A stretch of 64,000 bases of DNA from Candidatus Defluviibacillus avedoerensis. GTDB lineage: Bacteria > Pseudomonadota > Gammaproteobacteria > Burkholderiales > Burkholderiaceae_C. The stretch is from positions 558,001 through 622,000 of the forward strand of contig JADJBS010000020.1 of NCBI GenBank assembly GCA_016703665.1. The letters run 5' to 3'. Each line of letters starts with the position of its first letter. The stretch's first letter is position 1. A program made the position numbers and the translations under genes. Shown here piece by piece: positions 60,588 to 64,000 of this stretch. The notes under the pieces were generated by a model. That model was not told the origin of the DNA and searched no databases. It saw only the letters and a list, made by a program, of their open reading frames with translations.

Positions 60588-62291
60588 TCAGGCGTTCTGC
60601 CGCTCCTGCAGCGCCCGCCACATCACCTTGCCACTGCCGCTCTTGGGCAGCGCGTCCACAAATTCCACCATGCGCGGCACCTTGTAGACGGCCATGTGTT
60701 CGCGACACCAGTCGATGATGTCCTGCTCACTCACCTGCCCTGCGTGGCTGGCTCGCAGCACCACCACCGCCTTGACGGTTTCGCCGCGGTAATCGTCCTT
60801 GGCGCTGATGATGCACGCCTCTTGAATAGCCGGGTTGCGGAACATCAAGGCCTCGACTTCGGCGGGCCAGACCTTGAAACCGCTCGCATTGATCATGCGC
60901 TTGAGCCGGTCGGTCAGGAAGAAATAGCCGTCCTCGTCGATACGGCCCAGGTCGCCGGTGCGAAAGAACCGTTTGCCATCGCGCTCAAAAAACACGGCTG
61001 CTGTGGCCTCTGGGCATTTCCAGTAGCCGTTGAATACCTCTGGGCCGCAGACCACGATCTCGCCCTGCTCGCCTTGGGGTACATCCTGCAATGTGTCTGG
61101 GTCCACCACGCGCGCGTCGGTGCTCATGAACGGAATGCCCAGGCACTGCTGCTTGGGCGCATCGGGCGGGTTGTTGTGCGACGGAGCGGCGGTCTCTGTC
61201 AGGCCGTAGCCCTCGGCATACCGCAGACCGTACTGCTCGAACAGGCGCTGGGCAATGGCTTGCGGCATGGCCGCGCCGCCACCGCCAATGGCGACGATGC
61301 TGGACAGGTCGTAGCTCGCGAAGTTGGGCGAAGCCAGCAGGTCAATCACCATGGTGGGGATGTTGGCCCAGTGGGTAATTTTGTGCCGCGAGATCAAGCG
61401 CCCGGCCAGATCGCGGTCCCAGCGGGGCATCAACACCAACATGGCACCACCGTAGATGGCCGAGTGCATCACGCTGACCATGCCGGTGATGTGGAACATC
61501 GGCACCACGCACAGTGACCGGTTTTCTGCCGAGCCGTTGCCCCACAAACCACTGGCGACCGCGTTGTGCATCAGCGTGCGGTGCGGATGCATGCAGCCTT
61601 TGGGTAAACCGGTTGTGCCGCTGGTATAGGGCAAGACGGCCAGGTCGTCTGCACAGGCCGTGTGCGGTGCCACAGAACTCATGCACACCACGGCTTGCGC
61701 CCAGGCATGGGTCTGCGCACCAGCGGCGGTGGGCAAGGCATGCTGCTTTAACAGCCAGTCATGCCAGGCAGCGGGAATGTCGTCTTTGGCCTGACCATCG
61801 GCCATGCCGTCGGTGAACTGGGTCACGATGAGGTGCGAGAGACCGTCACCTGCGGGCAGCGCATCGCTTGCCTTGGCCAGTTCTGGCGCCAAGTCGCCGG
61901 TGGTGATGGCTACTTTGGCGTCGGGGTCTGTGATGTAGTGAGTCAGCTCGTCAGCCCGGTTCATGGGGTTCACCGGCACCACCACCGCGTCCGCGCGAAG
62001 GATGGCGAAGTGGGCGATCACAAGTTGCGGGCAGTTTTGCATGCACAGCACCACGCGATCGCCTTTTTTGACACCTATGGCTTGCAGGTAGGCACTCAAT
62101 CGCTCTGCTTTTTGTAGCAATTCGGCATAGGTAAAGGTGCGATCAAAGAACTGGAGCGCGGTTTTTTGGGGATAGCGCATGGCGCTGATCGCCAGGTTCA
62201 TCCACAGCGAAGTGTCAGGTGGCGTGATGGCATAGGGCAGGCGCTTGGGCCAAAACTTAAAGTGAGCTGGCGCGGCGGGGGCAGTAGACAT
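60588..62291 (-). CDS. Long-chain fatty acid-CoA ligase / AMP-dependent synthetase
   Basis: About 567 residues from ATG 62291. The AMP-binding domain motifs are A3 YTSGTTGLPKGCMHPHRTLM, A5 YGLTETAA, A7 YFFLTDRLKRMINASGFKVWPAEVE (hinge) and A10 Lys in PKSGSGKVMWRAL. It activates a carboxylic acid, probably a medium or long fatty acid, as acyl-AMP and then acyl-CoA. It fits the ACAD pair and thiolase as part of the cell's acyl-CoA catabolism. Divergent from the Bug gene downstream. Confidence 0.9.
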   Translation of the reverse strand: MSTAPAAPAHFKFWPKRLPYAITPPDTSLWMNLAISAMRYPQKTALQFFDRTFTYAELLQKAERLSAYLQAIGVKKGDRVVLCMQNCPQLVIAHFAILRADAVVVPVNPMNRADELTHYITDPDAKVAITTGDLAPELAKASDALPAGDGLSHLIVTQFTDGMADGQAKDDIPAAWHDWLLKQHALPTAAGAQTHAWAQAVVCMSSVAPHTACADDLAVLPYTSGTTGLPKGCMHPHRTLMHNAVASGLWGNGSAENRSLCVVPMFHITGMVSVMHSAIYGGAMLVLMPRWDRDLAGRLISRHKITHWANIPTMVIDLLASPNFASYDLSSIVAIGGGGAAMPQAIAQRLFEQYGLRYAEGYGLTETAAPSHNNPPDAPKQQCLGIPFMSTDARVVDPDTLQDVPQGEQGEIVVCGPEVFNGYWKCPEATAAVFFERDGKRFFRTGDLGRIDEDGYFFLTDRLKRMINASGFKVWPAEVEALMFRNPAIQEACIISAKDDYRGETVKAVVVLRASHAGQVSEQDIIDWCREHMAVYKVPRMVEFVDALPKSGSGKVMWRALQERQNA

Positions 62292-62377
62292 GGGACGAAG
62301 AACTCCGCTGAGATAGGAACGGTCAAGACGGTGGCGATTGCGCTCTATCATGGCGCGTCAGACAACATCTTCATCAC

Positions 62378-63352
62378 ATGAAAACCCTGAAAACCCTTCG
62401 CATACTGTCACTTGGGTGTCTTGCCGCCCTGTCGCTCAATCTGGCTCATGCCGCCTTTCCTGACAAGCCCATCAAGATCGTGATGGGCTTCCCGGCGGGT
62501 GGTCCGCTCGACCAACACGCCCGGTTGTTGACCGACAAATTGCAAAGCGTGCTGGGGCAACCCATCATCGTGGATTACAAACCGGGCGCAGGCGGCTCCG
62601 TCGGCGCTGAGACTGTGGCCAAGAGCCCGGCAGATGGCTACACCCTGATGCTGGCCAATACCGGCGTGATGGTGATCAACCCGGCCCTGTACGGCAAGCT
62701 GCCCTACCAGACACTGAGAGACTTTGTCCCCATTGCCCGCACCGCCATGCAACCGCTGGCGCTGCTGGTGAACCCCAAAGTGCCGGTCAACAACCTGCAA
62801 GAGTTAGTGGAATACGCCCGCGCCCGCCCTGGCCAGATCAATTACGGCTCCGCTGGCAATGGCGGCATCAGCCACCTGGTGCCGGAAATGTTCAAGACAG
62901 CCACAGGCCTGTTCATGGTGCACATTCCTTACCGGGGCAGTGCACCCGCCTTCACCGACCTGATGGCCGGGCAAGTGCAGTTCATGGCGGAATCCATCCC
63001 ACAAGCAGCCAATTACCACAAGCAGGGCAAAGTTAAGGCACTGGCCGTGACCAGTGGCGCCCGCAACCCAGCCCTGCCAGACACGCCCACGGTTATCGAG
63101 TCCGGCATCAAAGGCTTTGAGGTGGTCGGGTTTTATGGCTTTCTAGCTCCCGCCAACACGCCGCCCGACGTGAGCGCCAAGCTCAGCGACGCATTCAAAC
63201 AGGTCATGGCATTGCCAGATGTTCGCAACCGCATGATCACGCAAGGCGCAGACCCCGCTTTCCTGGGGCGGGATGATTTTGCCAAGTTCCTGGCCGCCGA
63301 AATGCCCAAATGGGCCAAAGCGGTGCAGGCGTCTGGCGCCATGGTCGATTGA
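62378..63352 (+). CDS. Bug-family tripartite tricarboxylate transporter substrate-binding protein
   Basis: The 324-residue protein has a Sec signal peptide (MKTLKTLRILSLGCLAALSLNLAHA) and Bug motifs FPDKPIKIVMGFPAGGPLDQHARLL, VDYKPGAGGSVGAETVAKSPADGYTLMLAN, YGKLPYQTLRDFVPI and VPEMFKTATGLFMVHIPYRGSAPAFTDLMAGQVQFM. Only 86 bp separate its stop from the GntR gene downstream on the same strand. No tctAB nearby. Confidence 0.93.
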   Translation: MKTLKTLRILSLGCLAALSLNLAHAAFPDKPIKIVMGFPAGGPLDQHARLLTDKLQSVLGQPIIVDYKPGAGGSVGAETVAKSPADGYTLMLANTGVMVINPALYGKLPYQTLRDFVPIARTAMQPLALLVNPKVPVNNLQELVEYARARPGQINYGSAGNGGISHLVPEMFKTATGLFMVHIPYRGSAPAFTDLMAGQVQFMAESIPQAANYHKQGKVKALAVTSGARNPALPDTPTVIESGIKGFEVVGFYGFLAPANTPPDVSAKLSDAFKQVMALPDVRNRMITQGADPAFLGRDDFAKFLAAEMPKWAKAVQASGAMVD

Positions 63353-63384
63353 TTACGGCACCAAATTCGGGTTTATCCGCCCAA

Positions 63385-63398
63385 ATTGGTGCACCAAT
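63385..63398. promoter_or_regulatory. GntR/FadR-type operator palindrome
   Basis: ATTGGTGCACCAAT is a perfect 14-bp palindrome, 39 bp before the ATG of the GntR-type regulator. FCD-class GntR regulators (PdhR, LldR, FadR) bind sites of the form TTGGT-N2-ACCAA. This is therefore the likely autoregulatory operator. A related GCACCAAATT lies just upstream (63357-63366). Confidence 0.65.
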
Positions 63399-63437
63399 CT
63401 TGTATCCCAGTGGCATGGTTTCTGCTAAAACCAAGGC

Positions 63438-64000
63438 ATGACCACTGCCGCTGACATCAGTAACCGCATCATCGAGGCCGTGATGGCCCAAAAACTCCCG
63501 CCAGGCTCCCGCCTGGGAGAGCAGCCCCTTGCCATGCTGTTTGACTGCAGCCGTACCATCGTGCGTGAAGCGCTGACCCGACTGGCAGCCCGCGGCATCG
63601 TGACCGTGAGCGCACGCCGTGGCTGGTATGTGATTGAGCCGTCGCAAGACGAAGCACGTGAAGCCTTTGAAGCCCGGCGAGTGATTGAGTTGGGTTTGAT
63701 TCGGCAAGTGGCCGAGGGTGGCAAAGGGGTCAGCAAAGAGGCATTGAAGCAGCTTAAAAGCCACCTCAACCGCGAAAAAGCCGCAGTCAAAGGTACCGAT
63801 GTGGGCGCACGTAGCTTTCTGCTAGGCGACTTTCATGTCTGCCTGGCCGAATGTCTGGGCAACAGCTTGCTGGCCGATGCCCTGCGCGACTTCACCGCCC
63901 GCACCACCCTGATCGCCATGCTGTACCAGTCGTCACACGACGCGGCACAGTCTTGCCAAGATCACGTGGAAATCGTCCGCGCGCTGGAGCTGGGCGAGAT
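63438..64000 (+). CDS. GntR-family (FCD/FadR-type) regulator, cut by the window edge
   Basis: The 187 visible codons start at ATG 63438: an N-terminal winged helix (IIEAVMAQKLPPGSRLGEQPLAMLFDCSRTIVREALTRLAARGIVTVSARRGWYV) and the start of an FCD effector domain (ARRVIELGLIRQVAEGG; FHVCLAECLGNSLL). FCD domains bind carboxylate metabolites through metal-coordinating His residues. It runs off the right edge. It may control the adjacent Bug gene. Confidence 0.9.
   Translation, partial: MTTAADISNRIIEAVMAQKLPPGSRLGEQPLAMLFDCSRTIVREALTRLAARGIVTVSARRGWYVIEPSQDEAREAFEARRVIELGLIRQVAEGGKGVSKEALKQLKSHLNREKAAVKGTDVGARSFLLGDFHVCLAECLGNSLLADALRDFTARTTLIAMLYQSSHDAAQSCQDHVEIVRALELGE

Overview
The window looks like chromosomal DNA of a Betaproteobacterium of the order Burkholderiales, most likely family Comamonadaceae (Rhodoferax/Polaromonas type). 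The signs are high-GC coding sequence, two Bug-family (tripartite tricarboxylate) periplasmic binding proteins, a BktB-type thiolase, many CoA-linked catabolic enzymes, and short interspersed intergenic repeats carrying GATAGC and TAAGCGCTTA that I associate with this family. No rRNA, tRNA, CRISPR array, intact insertion sequence or prophage was seen.

Layout. 0-4 kb: a self-sufficient CYP116B-type P450 fused to its reductase, a divergent IclR regulator and a glutathione transferase. 4-6.5 kb: a YjjJ/HipA-type kinase toxin, a RIO-type kinase and a small zinc-ribbon protein. 6.6-15.9 kb: a seven-gene operon on the minus strand with mostly 4-bp overlaps. In transcription order it encodes a receiver-PAS-PAS-HD-GYP protein, an orphan TolC-like outer-membrane protein, three paralogous PhnD-like periplasmic binding proteins with no ABC transporter, and two closely related membrane histidine kinases. 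This is the best candidate for an undescribed system: a multi-input periplasmic sensing relay ending in c-di-GMP hydrolysis. 16-17.5 kb: a DTW-domain protein and a frameshifted methyltransferase. 17.6-20.8 kb: an acyl-CoA dehydrogenase pair plus an SDR. 20.8-22.5 kb: two small membrane proteins facing an XRE regulator across a perfect inverted repeat.

22.6-29.9 kb is a decayed defence-type island. It holds a GSU2403-type nucleotidyltransferase and a DUF2130 protein, both intact, followed by broken genes: an ApeA-like HEPN gene, a DUF1016 nuclease gene, a Fic gene, and two remnants of what looks like one NERD/UvrD-type helicase gene that flank the last two.

30-35 kb: a NitT/TauT-type ABC importer, a MATE exporter and an SDR. 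35-46 kb: a large lipoprotein, an orphan ureD, a lone flagellar rod-type protein, alaC, a HAD dehalogenase, a heme-less helical periplasmic protein, an SDR, a YdcH protein, bktB, a universal stress protein and a frameshifted U32 peptidase. 46.6-47.2 kb: a higBA toxin-antitoxin pair. 47-64 kb: mostly lipid, aldehyde and CoA metabolism (2OG dioxygenase, saccharopine-dehydrogenase-like reductase, SDR, LTBR-type reductase, hydrolase, class C serine hydrolase, coniferyl-type aldehyde dehydrogenase, acyl-CoA ligase), an acid phosphatase, an enolase-superfamily enzyme, an HtrA-like protease, two Bug proteins, and a GntR/FCD regulator cut by the right edge just after a perfect GntR-type operator.

Frame-disrupting single-base indels are unusually frequent. 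In 25.3-29.9 kb they cluster with stop codons and truncations and mean real decay. The two isolated ones (17.43 kb and 45.20 kb) could equally be sequence errors.
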